Source: Mucilaginibacter sp. dw_454
GTDB taxonomy: Bacteria > Bacteroidota > Bacteroidia > Sphingobacteriales > Sphingobacteriaceae
Assembly: GCF_018449775.1 (NCBI RefSeq)
Contig: NZ_JAAVVB010000002.1
Coordinates: 124,001-188,000 of the forward strand
Direction of reading: 5' to 3'
Length of the DNA: 64,000 bases
In this document: piece after piece, positions 54,597-63,847 of the stretch
Layout of the letters: the number at the start of each line of letters is the position of its first letter
How positions within the stretch are numbered: the stretch's first letter is position 1
Made by a program: the position numbers and the translations under genes
Notes under the pieces: model-generated
Seen by the model: only the letters and a program-made list of their open reading frames with translations
What the model was told of the DNA's origin: nothing
Databases searched by the model: none

Positions 54597-56584
54597 AACA
54601 TGCTGGCCTGTTCTGTTCCCGGCCCTTGTAATTCTTGCTGATAAGTGCGAATCAAACCGATGATATCTGCGCCATAAGCTGCAGCTTTTTGCGTGCCTAC
54701 ACCTTTAATAGTACTCAATGCCTTCAAAGTTGCCGGCAGTTTCTCTGCAATGGCAGCAGCTGTTTTTTCAGATAAAACCATATTGGGCATTATCTTTTCA
54801 TCAACCGCCTTTGTTTCACGCCATTCCAGCAATCGCTCGTACAGCGCTTCGTTTGCTAATGCGTTTAAGGCTTTAAGGTAGGAGCGGTCATGGCTATTCA
54901 GTTTATTTTTACTGAGACTTAAATAAGCATCGGTATCGAAAGGATTTATTGCAAAATGTTCCAGTAAACGAATGCGGTTCATCATCCAGATAATCATTTG
55001 ATCTGCTTTAGCAGCATTTTCTTTCGACTGATTGATGTAAGCCGGTAGTTGCGTATGCAGATCCTCTACCGCCATACGCAGTTTTTCCAAAAAATAGCCT
55101 GCTGCCTGCTGGCTGCGTTCAGGCTTTAACTGCCTCGTAAATTTCTCAGCTATATTTAAAATTTCAGTTTGAAACGTCGGCAATAAAAAAGCAAAACCTT
55201 TCATTTTGACTTTTAACGGAGCGAAATTAAACAGTTCACTAAGCAGGTATAAACGGTATAGCTCGCGGTCGCGTTCCAGTTTTTGACTATCGGGTTTGAT
55301 TTCTGTGGCTTTATCATTAAACCGGGCGACGGCCGGATCGCCAATAATATTATGCGCAGCAATCGGATTACGCAGTACCATGCCACTCAAACTACGACAA
55401 CGGCTCAGCGCCACATAGGCCTGCCCGTGCGCAAAAGATTCGGACACATCAATAATGGCTTTATCAAACGTAAGCCCCTGACTCTTGTGGATGGTGATGG
55501 CCCAGGCCAGCTTGAGTGGTATTTGGGCGAAACTGCCGGCATTGGTTTCGTTAATAGCCTCGCCCTCTAATTGGTATTTAACGTTGGTCCATTCAACAGC
55601 TTCCACGGCAATCTCTTTGTCTTCGCGTCCACATTGTACATAAACTACCTTATCATTCACCGCGGTAACAGTACCAATTTTCCCGTTATAAAACAACTTC
55701 TCGGCCGAACTGTCATTTTTAACAAACATCACCTGTGCGCCTACTTTTAATTTAAGGCTTATTTCGGTAGGGTAACCATCTTTCGGAAACTCACCACGGA
55801 TGGTGGCCATAAATTCGTGTTCCTGCCCCTGCAATGCCTCCAGCCATTCGGTATTAATTTGCTGCGCGATGTTGTTGTGGGTAGTTAATGTAATGTACGG
55901 ATCTGCTGGATCGGGCTTAAAATCCGCAATATATCGTGCATTTAACAGCCCCAGGTTTTCTTTGCTTAAACTTTGGTTGCGTACTTCGTTCAGGATATCT
56001 ACGAAGGCTTGCTCTTTTTGCCGGTATACATGATCCAACTCAATGCGTACATAAGGCGCTTTCTGTAATACCTGGCTGCTAAAGAAATAAGGCGTATTGT
56101 AATATTGGCGCAAAATACCCCACTCTTCATCGCGGATGATGGGGCTTAATTGAGATAGATCGCCAATTAATAAAAGTTGTACCCCTCCAAACGGATGAGC
56201 AGACCCTTTGACGTTTCGCAAAATCAGATCGATCTGGTCCAGTACATCGGGCCGCACCATACTTACCTCATCAATAATCAGTAATTCCAGGTTAGCCAGC
56301 AGTTCGCGCTTTTCTGCGCTGTAATGCATGTCGGGCTGCTCAGAGCCATTGGGGATGATAGGCGCAAACGAAAGCTGGAAAAACGAATGGATGGTCATGC
56401 CCCCGGCATTGATAGCAGCCACACCAGTTGGCGCAACCACGGCCAGTTTCTTTTTTGATGTTTGCCTGAGCTGCTGTAAAAAAGTTGTTTTACCCGTCCC
56501 CGCTTTACCCGTTAAAAACACAACCGTGTTGGTACTCTCCAAATAATCACCTGCCAGCTTCATTGCTGCATTCGTCTCAGCCAT
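54593..56584 (-). CDS. Pif1/RecD-like helicase with C-terminal HRDC-like domain
   Basis: This ATP-dependent DNA helicase of superfamily 1 has 663 residues. Walker A is GKAGTGKT at 26-33; LLIIDEVSMVRPDVLD is the Walker B region, LLIGDLSQLSPI motif III, and TIHKSQGLTFDKA and VALSRCRSL are motifs V and VI, as in Pif1. A C-terminal stretch (RLLEWRETKAVDEKIMPN, then LSTIKGVGTQKAAAYG) looks like an HRDC nucleic-acid-binding domain. Pif1-type helicases resolve replication blocks such as G-quadruplexes. The role here is inferred from the family. Confidence 0.9.
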   Translation of the reverse strand: MAETNAAMKLAGDYLESTNTVVFLTGKAGTGKTTFLQQLRQTSKKKLAVVAPTGVAAINAGGMTIHSFFQLSFAPIIPNGSEQPDMHYSAEKRELLANLELLIIDEVSMVRPDVLDQIDLILRNVKGSAHPFGGVQLLLIGDLSQLSPIIRDEEWGILRQYYNTPYFFSSQVLQKAPYVRIELDHVYRQKEQAFVDILNEVRNQSLSKENLGLLNARYIADFKPDPADPYITLTTHNNIAQQINTEWLEALQGQEHEFMATIRGEFPKDGYPTEISLKLKVGAQVMFVKNDSSAEKLFYNGKIGTVTAVNDKVVYVQCGREDKEIAVEAVEWTNVKYQLEGEAINETNAGSFAQIPLKLAWAITIHKSQGLTFDKAIIDVSESFAHGQAYVALSRCRSLSGMVLRNPIAAHNIIGDPAVARFNDKATEIKPDSQKLERDRELYRLYLLSELFNFAPLKVKMKGFAFLLPTFQTEILNIAEKFTRQLKPERSQQAAGYFLEKLRMAVEDLHTQLPAYINQSKENAAKADQMIIWMMNRIRLLEHFAINPFDTDAYLSLSKNKLNSHDRSYLKALNALANEALYERLLEWRETKAVDEKIMPNMVLSEKTAAAIAEKLPATLKALSTIKGVGTQKAAAYGADIIGLIRTYQQELQGPGTEQASMF

Positions 56585-56724
56585 CGTACTACAATAATAA
56601 TCACGATCAATTAATAATACTTCGGTTGTGAAGAACTTTAGATAACATTGGCTTTCGCAATTAGTAAATTAAAACCTTTTGGTATGATGCTGTATTATTA
56701 TAAGAAATCAACTACTCTTGTAAT

Positions 56725-56934
56725 ATGAAAAATCAAATCAAACTTTTATTAGTGGCATTAAGTATAAGCACCGGTATTTTTGCCTGCAAAGGCAGTGTTA
56801 ATAGTGGCGACGCAGGCACAACGCCGCAAGACTCGATAAAAACCGGCTGGGATGTAAATGTTGACACGGTGGGTAAACATACCAATCTTGTTGTCGATAC
56901 CACTAAAATGCACGATACAACCACCAAAAAATAA
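56725..56934 (+). CDS. Small lipoprotein, 69 aa
   Basis: The start MKNQIKLLLVALSISTG and lipobox IFACKG (Cys21) give a lipoprotein of about 49 mature residues. The rest is Thr/Asp/Lys-rich and probably disordered. No family recognised. TACTCTTG just upstream may be its -7 box. A strong terminator follows. Confidence 0.65.
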   Translation: MKNQIKLLLVALSISTGIFACKGSVNSGDAGTTPQDSIKTGWDVNVDTVGKHTNLVVDTTKMHDTTTKK

Positions 56935-56956
56935 AATAGAATTAATAGAAAAGCCT

Positions 56957-56983
56957 TTAGTTTATAGCTAAAGGCTTTTTTGA
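56957..56983. terminator. Terminator after the small lipoprotein gene
   Basis: AAAAGCCTTTAG and CTAAAGGCTTTTTT form a hairpin with a T-run; A-run on the other side may serve the minus-strand operon. Confidence 0.75.
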
Positions 56984-57048
56984 TGATTTTAAATCTCCAA
57001 AACAGATCATTTTTAAAACACAAGTGAAACAGCAGGCCGCCGTGCTAT

Positions 57049-59541
57049 TTAGAGGCGTTGCAGATCGATATCCAATTTACCAGAACTAAACCATACCGAC
57101 GACAACACACCCAAATTTGTGGTTTTAACTTTTTTAATTGCGTTTCCTGCAGTTATTTCATAATAACTATTAGGTGTTAATCCTTTAATTTCTCCTTTTA
57201 CTCTTCCCGGATTTTTGATGGTAAACGACAGCTTATCACTGCTCCATTTGTTAACTGTTAAATTGATTGACTTCGCAGTCGCGTCAATATTTAATATGCA
57301 GCTGTCTTTATTTAGATGGTAATAGCTAAGGTGGTTACCCTTTTGCGACGCACCAAAATCCTCTTTGCTACTCACGGCAAAGCCTTTAGTACTTAAATTG
57401 TACTCCCCGGTACTTAGCCGTATGCGATAGGCAGTATCGCGCAGCGTATAATAAAAGTCGGTACCGTTAAGTTCAGGAGACATGTTGGGTTCTAAACCCA
57501 TTCTGTTCCATTTTGGGCGGATGCCATAAATGTCGCTATAGAGCGCGGTAATGGTGGTGCAGATCCCTGATAGTACATCGTCGCCTTGCCCTAATTGGGT
57601 AACGCGGCTGTATCGTTGCGATGACAATCCGTCTTTATTGTATTGCTGCAGAATGTTATGGATATATTTTAGAGCTATTGCACGGTCATATTCGGCATAT
57701 GAGCGGATGCCCAGGTAGCCCCAGGTAGGGAAGATGTCGCCGTTTTCATATTTGGGGAAGGGCCAGTTACCGCCCGAAACTTCATCCTGTTTAAATGAAT
57801 CAAAACATAGTGGCCAGTGGAACAGGTGCTCAGACTGCATGCGTTTTTCAATGTTATCCAGGATGATTTTCTTGCGAGTAGGGTCATCGCATATTCCAAA
57901 AGCAATAGCAGCAAAGTTTACCGGCGTTACCATATTGTCGCCATGGGTGCTGCCGTCCTTATCGCGCCAGTAAACATACTGCCCGGCTTTTGCCGACCAG
58001 AACCCGCCGTCTTCAATAGGCTTATTGAACGCGGTTTTTAACTTAGCCGCAAGCGAGCTGTAGTATTTTGCTTTTTCTGTATCGCCCAAAGTTTGCTCGC
58101 AATCGGCCCAAAGTACCAACGACCGGTACATCTGCGCGTTTACAAAAGCATTTTCATAGCTGGCCCAAACAATGTCCAGCCAATCGCTTGATGTATGATC
58201 GAACCGGCTATTGTTCATCATTTCAAAAATACCGTTATGGTCGCTGTCGCGTGCTATGAGCCAGCCCAGCGCGTTCTCGCAGCTTTGTCGGTGAGATTTT
58301 AGCCAGTCTATTTTTCCGGTGACATCAAACTGTTCGCAAACGTTAATAATATACCCGGTTTGTGAGTCGACAGTGTATCCCCACATAGCCTCATAGTAAC
58401 CTGTTTTTTTATTATAAGTGCCCGGCATCTCATCGCCTTGAACATTGTGCCAGCGCGATAAAACCCTGCCATCGGGTTTAATAGCCTCGTCGCGTTCCTG
58501 GTCCAAAGTGACTGATAGGTTATTAGTATAATTCGGATCATCCACCGCCATGCCAATCTGCGCAAAAAATGGTTCATGCATACACTTCCAATTACTTAGC
58601 CAGCCGTTACCACCGGTAATACGGCTATCAACCACGCCATAACGCGCTGTGGTGTTGAGCAATTCGCGTACTGCAATAGCATCAATCCCTGGTAGTTTGC
58701 CTCTTGAGTATTGTTTGTCATAGTTCACATATGCTAACTCGTAATTAACCACCACCTTACCTTTGTGTACCTTAAAAGGCGCAAAAATTAACTCGCGGCC
58801 GTTTACAAATCGGCTCAGGTTATAGCGCTGATTCAGCTCATCATCGCTAACCACATGGTTAATGGTGAACTCGTTTTTATCGCTATGGCTATAACGGGCT
58901 GCGGTTTGTCCGTTGCCGGTTTGTGTTTTTATCCGCAGGCCAACGCCAGTTTTTGCGTTCCATAAAGTCACGCCACCGGTATGTACGCCATAGGTATCGT
59001 TTACACCTTTAAGGTATTTGCACCATACCATGCCGCCATTATCTAAAATACCACCCGTCCAGGTGCTAGTATTGTTGAAGCTCCATTTTGGGAAAGCGGT
59101 ATCGTCTAATTCCGCATCGTTATTATATTCGCGGGTTATGCGCCAGTTGATTTTATGGCTGTCTGTCATAAACTCCCAGGTTTCATTAACCTGCAGATCG
59201 TTATCGCCATAAATAATACCGGAGATAGTGGTCTTATTTTTTTCCTGGCGGATGCTTACAGGTTTGCTATTGTAACTGGTACCGCCTTTGCCCGATTGCA
59301 GCGACACCCCCGTAAAAATGCCCGAAGGCGAAAGCATATTTACCCCTTTAATGGTAAGCTGTTTTATGACGACACCTTTTAAATAGCCAATGACCAGCCC
59401 AACAGGATTACCCGGACTTGATATGGTAATTTGTTTTGTAGCGGGATATTCAGGCTTTATAGGTTTACCTGCAGCAAATATCGTCAACGGCAAAAAAAGA
59501 GCGACACCTAAAACTGCAACTATATTGGTAAGTTTTCTCAT
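57049..59541 (-). CDS. Secreted six-hairpin-type glycosidase, family unassigned
   Basis: The 830-residue product has a signal peptide (IVAVLGVALFLPLTIF, cleavage near AAGK) and an N-terminal beta-sandwich (~30-280). An (alpha/alpha)6 barrel follows (~290-690), with the helical pattern and aromatic/acidic patches typical of glycosidases (SDWLDIVWASYEN, GGNWPFPKYENGD, FPTWGYLG). A C-terminal beta region ends it. I cannot name the GH family or substrate. The frame starts at 59559, but ATG 59541 (MRKLTNIV) gives a better signal peptide. It lies 8-26 bp after the WbsX-like gene, in the same operon. Confidence 0.75.
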   Translation of the reverse strand: MRKLTNIVAVLGVALFLPLTIFAAGKPIKPEYPATKQITISSPGNPVGLVIGYLKGVVIKQLTIKGVNMLSPSGIFTGVSLQSGKGGTSYNSKPVSIRQEKNKTTISGIIYGDNDLQVNETWEFMTDSHKINWRITREYNNDAELDDTAFPKWSFNNTSTWTGGILDNGGMVWCKYLKGVNDTYGVHTGGVTLWNAKTGVGLRIKTQTGNGQTAARYSHSDKNEFTINHVVSDDELNQRYNLSRFVNGRELIFAPFKVHKGKVVVNYELAYVNYDKQYSRGKLPGIDAIAVRELLNTTARYGVVDSRITGGNGWLSNWKCMHEPFFAQIGMAVDDPNYTNNLSVTLDQERDEAIKPDGRVLSRWHNVQGDEMPGTYNKKTGYYEAMWGYTVDSQTGYIINVCEQFDVTGKIDWLKSHRQSCENALGWLIARDSDHNGIFEMMNNSRFDHTSSDWLDIVWASYENAFVNAQMYRSLVLWADCEQTLGDTEKAKYYSSLAAKLKTAFNKPIEDGGFWSAKAGQYVYWRDKDGSTHGDNMVTPVNFAAIAFGICDDPTRKKIILDNIEKRMQSEHLFHWPLCFDSFKQDEVSGGNWPFPKYENGDIFPTWGYLGIRSYAEYDRAIALKYIHNILQQYNKDGLSSQRYSRVTQLGQGDDVLSGICTTITALYSDIYGIRPKWNRMGLEPNMSPELNGTDFYYTLRDTAYRIRLSTGEYNLSTKGFAVSSKEDFGASQKGNHLSYYHLNKDSCILNIDATAKSINLTVNKWSSDKLSFTIKNPGRVKGEIKGLTPNSYYEITAGNAIKKVKTTNLGVLSSVWFSSGKLDIDLQRL

Positions 59542-59566
59542 AGAATAAAATACAGGCAATGATGGT

Positions 59567-60757
59567 TTACTGTAGTAGAAATACTTTCTTAATAGCCTCT
59601 AAATAACCATAACCATTCACATTATCGGGTTGCAGGTAGCTGGTTTCTGTCCATTCGTTCCAGCTGTTTATGGTGATGAGCGGAACTTGTTTTGGATGAG
59701 CATCGGCATAATCTTTTGCCATACGCAGGGCCTTTTCAAAATTCTCGGGCGTATTGTTTCTCACTACTGCGCTTTTACCGGTACGCGGGCTGTTATCCCA
59801 GCCTACACTGATATGCGGATAGTAGGGGATGTCAAATTCGGCATCGATCTTGGCCCACTCTTTCTTCATTTGCTCCAGAATGTTCAGGTAATCATCATTA
59901 ACATTTAAAAAGTGTGCAAACTGGTAATGGGTGGCACTGGTGAAGCCAAGCTTTTGCAATACGGCGTTTTGGGGTTTCTCGCCCTTATCGGCATCTACAC
60001 CGCTAAAGTTAAAGTTGGCACCCCACATGGTAAATTGCAGATCGAGTCCCGGGAAGCCCGCTTTTTTAGTTTCCTCGCGGAACCATTTCAGGGCGTCGAT
60101 AGTTTGCTGTAAACCGCCCAACCCGTTGATCAGGTTAGGCAGATCATAGATCATGAACACCGGCTTGCCGTTGATTTTATAATATTGTGGTGATTTAAAG
60201 TATTTGTCGATATCGCGTTTGCAGATGCGTTCAAACTCATTACGGTCAACCCGGCCTGTCCAGATCACGTTGTTTTCGTTGTATTTATTCAGGCGGGTAT
60301 CCCAAACGTTAACCACATCATGGTTGGCCCACATTAAATAAAATTTCATTTTATCGCGGTTGCCGGCTTTCAGGAAACCATTGTCCAGCGTGGTTTCCAT
60401 AAACGGGCGGCCATCATACCAATACCAGTCGAATATAAACACATTAACCCCATGGTCAACAGCCTGGTTAATTTCCATTGACATGACGGCCGAATCAGCC
60501 TCGTTAATAGTACCCCATAACGGTTTACGGTTCCAGTAAAAGCCGGGAAAGCGCTCCTGTACACTCGTTACCGTTTCCCACTCGCCAATACCCGACGGCC
60601 AGAATGGGCGCAAACGCGGATCGTCACTGGCATAAGCCGGGTATAAAAATGCGGCTACATCATAGTGGCGTTTGGCGGTTGAATTTTTATTTTGGGCTGA
60701 TGTGGTAAGTGCGAAAAAGAGCGTGCAAGCTAAAACGGAAACGATTTTGAGTTTCAT
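59567..60757 (-). CDS. Secreted WbsX/GH99-like protein
   Basis: The 396-residue product has a signal peptide (SVLACTLFFALTTSAQ) and resembles the WbsX glycosyltransferase-like/GH99-like TIM barrel family. VAAFLYPAYASDDPRLRPFW opens it; NVFIFDWYWYDGRPF and ITINSWNEWTETSYLQPD match the family's acidic patches. Although this family is named after a glycosyltransferase, an exported member is more likely a glycosidase. It is the first gene of a two-gene operon with the six-hairpin glycosidase, so joint attack on one polysaccharide is inferred. Confidence 0.8.
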   Translation of the reverse strand: MKLKIVSVLACTLFFALTTSAQNKNSTAKRHYDVAAFLYPAYASDDPRLRPFWPSGIGEWETVTSVQERFPGFYWNRKPLWGTINEADSAVMSMEINQAVDHGVNVFIFDWYWYDGRPFMETTLDNGFLKAGNRDKMKFYLMWANHDVVNVWDTRLNKYNENNVIWTGRVDRNEFERICKRDIDKYFKSPQYYKINGKPVFMIYDLPNLINGLGGLQQTIDALKWFREETKKAGFPGLDLQFTMWGANFNFSGVDADKGEKPQNAVLQKLGFTSATHYQFAHFLNVNDDYLNILEQMKKEWAKIDAEFDIPYYPHISVGWDNSPRTGKSAVVRNNTPENFEKALRMAKDYADAHPKQVPLITINSWNEWTETSYLQPDNVNGYGYLEAIKKVFLLQ

Positions 60758-61028
60758 AGATCAAATATTGACTATACTAAGGTATAATTAAACAGGTTAA
60801 AATTGGCAGGAATGACCGGCGCATGCCAAAATCATCCAAGTCTAAAAGTATTTCATCTGTTTTTATTAACCGTCCTGCACTGTCTTGTGGCGCATGGGCC
60901 GTAAAGAAGCGTAACAGATAGTTGGATCTCGTCCATTCATCCATGTACAAGCGCCCTTTGTCCATGGATTAGGGGCGCTTAACAGTGCAATTTTGAGGTG
61001 TCAATAAAGACAAATAAAAATTAGATTT

Positions 61029-61583
61029 ATGCAACGTTTAATCGCACTTGAGCCGGCAACTGCTACCGGGAAAACTAAAGAATTATTTAATGCCCTTGAG
61101 GCTAAACTGGGTATGGTACCCAACATGATGCGTACTATGGGTAACTCGCCCGCGGCGTTAAACGGCTATTTATCATTTAACGCAGCCTTAACCGAAAGTA
61201 ACATCGGAGCGAAATTGGGAGAGTTAATTGCGCTGACGGTAGCTAATGCCAATGGCTGCGACTACTGTAATGCCGCCCACAGTTTTATTGGCGAAAAGTT
61301 GGTACATATTGATCTAAACACGCTTGCAGATGCCCGCGAAGGGAAAGCCGCAGATGCTAAAACGCAAGCCGCACTTGATTTTGCCCTGTTGGTGATATCA
61401 ACAAAGGGCCGGGTAAGTGACGGGGATATAGCAACAGTTAAAGCCGCCGGTTTTGGTGATGCAGAAGTTGCCGAAATTATAGCACACGTGGGGTTAAACA
61501 TTTTAACCAATTATTTTAATATAGCAGCACAGGTGGTAGTTGATTTTCCTGCCGTACCTTTAGCAAACATAGCCGCTGTTTAA
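61029..61583 (+). CDS. AhpD-like carboxymuconolactone decarboxylase-family protein
   Basis: The 184-residue product is an all-helical AhpD-like protein. The redox motif Cys77-x2-Cys80-x3-His84 (CDYCNAAH) is complete, so a thiol peroxidase or disulfide-reducing role is likely, rather than a true decarboxylase. KLGMVPNMMRTMGNSPAAL is typical of the uncharacterised-peroxidase-related subgroup. It precedes an AraC-type regulator gene on the same strand, which may control it. Confidence 0.85.
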   Translation: MQRLIALEPATATGKTKELFNALEAKLGMVPNMMRTMGNSPAALNGYLSFNAALTESNIGAKLGELIALTVANANGCDYCNAAHSFIGEKLVHIDLNTLADAREGKAADAKTQAALDFALLVISTKGRVSDGDIATVKAAGFGDAEVAEIIAHVGLNILTNYFNIAAQVVVDFPAVPLANIAAV

Positions 61584-61664
61584 GGGATGATGGGCCGGTT
61601 TAACCGGCCCATGTTTTAAATAATAAACAGAATAAAAGCTAAGCTGATTATATAATTAAAAAAG

Positions 61665-62534
61665 GTGACTGCTCAAACATCATACACGTTGATTAACCCT
61701 AACACCCAGGGGTTGGCTTTTGAATTGTTTTCTTTTGAGGATGACCAATATTTCAGAGAGGCTAAACGGCATGGTCATTACTCACTCTTGTTTATAACCG
61801 AGGGCGGTGGCAGGCTCAAGGCCGACTTTTCGACTTACCAGTTCCAGGCTCCGGCGCTTTTGTGCTTTTCTGTTTATCAACCATTTACCATATCGGCCGA
61901 AAATGGTTTGAAAGGCATCCTGATTCATTTTCATCCTGATTTTTTCTGTATTCATAAACATCAGGAAGAGGTAGCCTGCAGTGGCGTGCTGTTTAATAAT
62001 ATTTATGAGCCGCCAGTGCTACAATTAAAAGCAACGGAGATGGAACAGTTGTTAACCATTGTTTCGCATTTAAAAGCTGAAATCAGCCGCCCGGAGTTGG
62101 CACAGTACGAGTTGATGGTATCTTACCTTAAAATATTGCTAATCAATGCTTCGCGTTATAAGATAAATGGCCGGCCAGATATAGCGCTTAGCTCAAGCAA
62201 AGAACCGTTTATTTTGAAAACACTGAAAGATGCCATTGAAGAGTATTATAAAACTAAACACCGGGCCGGGCAGTATGCCGAACTGTTAAATATTTCTACC
62301 AAAGCGCTTAACAAACTAGCCACAACGCATTTTAGCCGCACGCTTACCGACTTAATCAACGAGCGTATTATGATTGAGGCTAAGCGCGAGCTTTATTTAA
62401 CCGAAAAGCCGGTAAAGGCCATAGCTTACGCACTAGGTTTTAATGATGAGTTTTATTTCAGCCGTTTTTTTAAAGCTAACGCCCGGGTATCTCCGCAAAT
62501 TTATCGTACTACGGTTGGTTTTGGCAGGGGGTAG
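61665..62534 (+). CDS. AraC-family transcriptional regulator
   Basis: The 289-residue product has an N-terminal cupin-like sensor (~15-150, FLFITEGGG-type strand LLFITEGGGRLKAD) and a C-terminal double HTH of AraC type (~185-285). AYALGFNDEFYFSRFFKANA marks the second HTH, split here by the usual Phe-x2-Phe pattern. GTG at 61665 is the start; no earlier in-frame ATG was found that keeps the sensor. It probably regulates the AhpD-like gene or nearby sugar genes. A terminator follows. Confidence 0.88.
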   Translation: MTAQTSYTLINPNTQGLAFELFSFEDDQYFREAKRHGHYSLLFITEGGGRLKADFSTYQFQAPALLCFSVYQPFTISAENGLKGILIHFHPDFFCIHKHQEEVACSGVLFNNIYEPPVLQLKATEMEQLLTIVSHLKAEISRPELAQYELMVSYLKILLINASRYKINGRPDIALSSSKEPFILKTLKDAIEEYYKTKHRAGQYAELLNISTKALNKLATTHFSRTLTDLINERIMIEAKRELYLTEKPVKAIAYALGFNDEFYFSRFFKANARVSPQIYRTTVGFGRG

Positions 62535-62568
62535 CAATCTATGGAAGGTTCTGTTTTCCATACTTAAG

Positions 62569-62613
62569 TTTCATCAAAATCTCCGCGATCGATTTCCGGC
62601 TTAAGCCCGATAA
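62569..62613 (-). pseudogene. C-terminal fragment resembling the gene at the window's right end
   Basis: On the minus strand the sequence translates FIGLSRKSIAEIL, nearly the same as FIYGLSRKSVAEIL at 63848-63891, and the DNA agrees as well (TCCGCG.TCGATTT.CGGCTTAAGCC). It lacks any upstream part, so it looks like a leftover of a duplicated or deleted gene copy. Confidence 0.5.
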
Positions 62614-62648
62614 AAAACCTTTAACCGCAATGATTAAAGGTTTTTTAT
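62612..62648. terminator. Terminator between the AraC and lipoprotein genes
   Basis: AAAAAACCTTTAA and TTAAAGGTTTTTT form a stem around CCGCAATGA, with T-runs on both strands; it serves two convergent genes. Confidence 0.8.
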
Positions 62649-62665
62649 TGACATTTTATAAATTA

Positions 62666-63508
62666 TTAAAGCTCGATGTAGGTATATGCATACTTAGTAG
62701 TGGCGGTGGGGCTATTTGGATATACATAAGAGGTTGCTGTGACATAGCCATCCTCATCATAAGCATTTGTTACTGTGATATTATTTTGTGTATCGTTTGG
62801 CCTTACCTGTGTTTCAGTTACTACACGCCCATCTGAATCAAATGTGTAGGTGTAATTAGTAACCTGATCCGGACTATTGGGTACTGTGGTAACACTGCCT
62901 GCCACCAGGTTGGGACTTACATAGTTGTTTATAGAAGGGTATTGAATTGGTTTACCCACAACCTTTTTGTCGGTAAAAGTATTGGTAATAACCGTCCCGT
63001 CGTTAACTTCTGTTTTTATGTTGTTGCCGTTTGCATCGTACGTATTAATAGTTACAATGCCGCTATCGGTGTGTACTTCTTTAACTCTGTTGCCATCAAA
63101 AAGGTAGTCCGTAGCACTTGTCGCGGTTACTGTAGTATTTGCATATTTTGTGGTAGCTGCATGGACTATAGACTTGGTATCATCATAAGTATATTCTGTT
63201 AGGGTTCTATAGAGTCCGGTTGTTTGAGTTTGACTAAAATCTAAACTTATTAAGCGGTTGTTGTCATCGTAGCCGTAAAGTATTACAGTTTTACCTCCCG
63301 CGTCGTTTTGTGTCGAACTCGCCATCCGTTTTTTCGAATCATAAGTATAGCTGGTATTATAGGTCGAACCCATAAATATGGTGATTGCTGACGATATATA
63401 TATTGTTTTGGTGGTAGGGGTGTCAGTTTTAGGGGAATCGTTTTTTTTGCAGGATTGGGTGCAGACAACAAATGCCAGCAACCCCATGAGGGATAAGGTT
63501 GTTTTCAT
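62666..63508 (-). CDS. YD-repeat-like lipoprotein
   Basis: The 280-residue product has a lipoprotein signal (LMGLLAFVVCTQSCKK, lipobox Cys20). The mature part is Thr/Tyr/Asp-rich and built of repeats of the form YxYDxxxR (YTYDSKKRM, YGYDDNNRL, YTYDDTKS, NTYDANGNN, YTFDSDGRV, NAYDEDGYV), resembling RHS/YD or DUF4595-type wheels. It is likely surface-exposed and may bind sugars or other cells; function unknown. No long RHS core or toxin tip is present, so it is not a classical polymorphic toxin. Confidence 0.75.
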   Translation of the reverse strand: MKTTLSLMGLLAFVVCTQSCKKNDSPKTDTPTTKTIYISSAITIFMGSTYNTSYTYDSKKRMASSTQNDAGGKTVILYGYDDNNRLISLDFSQTQTTGLYRTLTEYTYDDTKSIVHAATTKYANTTVTATSATDYLFDGNRVKEVHTDSGIVTINTYDANGNNIKTEVNDGTVITNTFTDKKVVGKPIQYPSINNYVSPNLVAGSVTTVPNSPDQVTNYTYTFDSDGRVVTETQVRPNDTQNNITVTNAYDEDGYVTATSYVYPNSPTATTKYAYTYIEL

Positions 63509-63640
63509 AAAAGAAGATTTAAAATAGGTTTATACTAAATTAAAACTTTTAATTGAAAAGCAACAATTAAATTCCCGAATTACGCTGCCTTAAACTTTTG
63601 TTCGACGCCACATGATTTAAGTTAACCGGTATGGTGTAAT
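63509..63640. other. Spacer upstream of the YD-like lipoprotein gene
   Basis: First part of the 339-bp gap. It holds A/T-rich promoter-like sequence and no gene or strong hairpin. Confidence 0.4.
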
Positions 63641-63835
63641 GACTCACCCGATCTACGCTTTGCCGGATCACCCTCTCTTCCACGAGTGGGAAAGAGGGTA
63701 ATTGTTAATATCGAATAATGAATTCTGAATTTCGAACATCGAAGTACTTTATCATTCATTATTCAATATTTATCGACCCTCTTTCCGCCAAAGACGAAGA
63801 GAGGGTCGACGAGCAAAGCGATGTCGGGGTGAGTC
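63641..63835. repeat. 195-bp terminal-inverted-repeat element
   Basis: The ends are complementary: GACTCACCCGATCTACGCTT on the left and GCAAAGCGATGTCGGGGTGA on the right. Inside them lie ACCCTCTCTTCC and GAAGAGAGGGTC. The centre carries AATGAATTCTGAATTTCG-type word repeats. No frame for a transposase; it looks like a MITE. Confidence 0.65.
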
Positions 63836-63847
63836 TCCACCTGCATA

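Noticed and set aside
60777..60965. 62-codon minus-strand frame beginning MDKGRLYMDEWTRS, between the WbsX-like and AhpD-like genes
   Set aside because: No recognisable family, no promoter or ribosome site; it may be a gene remnant but nothing in it supports a call.
62666..63508. RHS polymorphic toxin
   Set aside because: Too short, with no RHS core end motif and no variable toxin tip or immunity gene.
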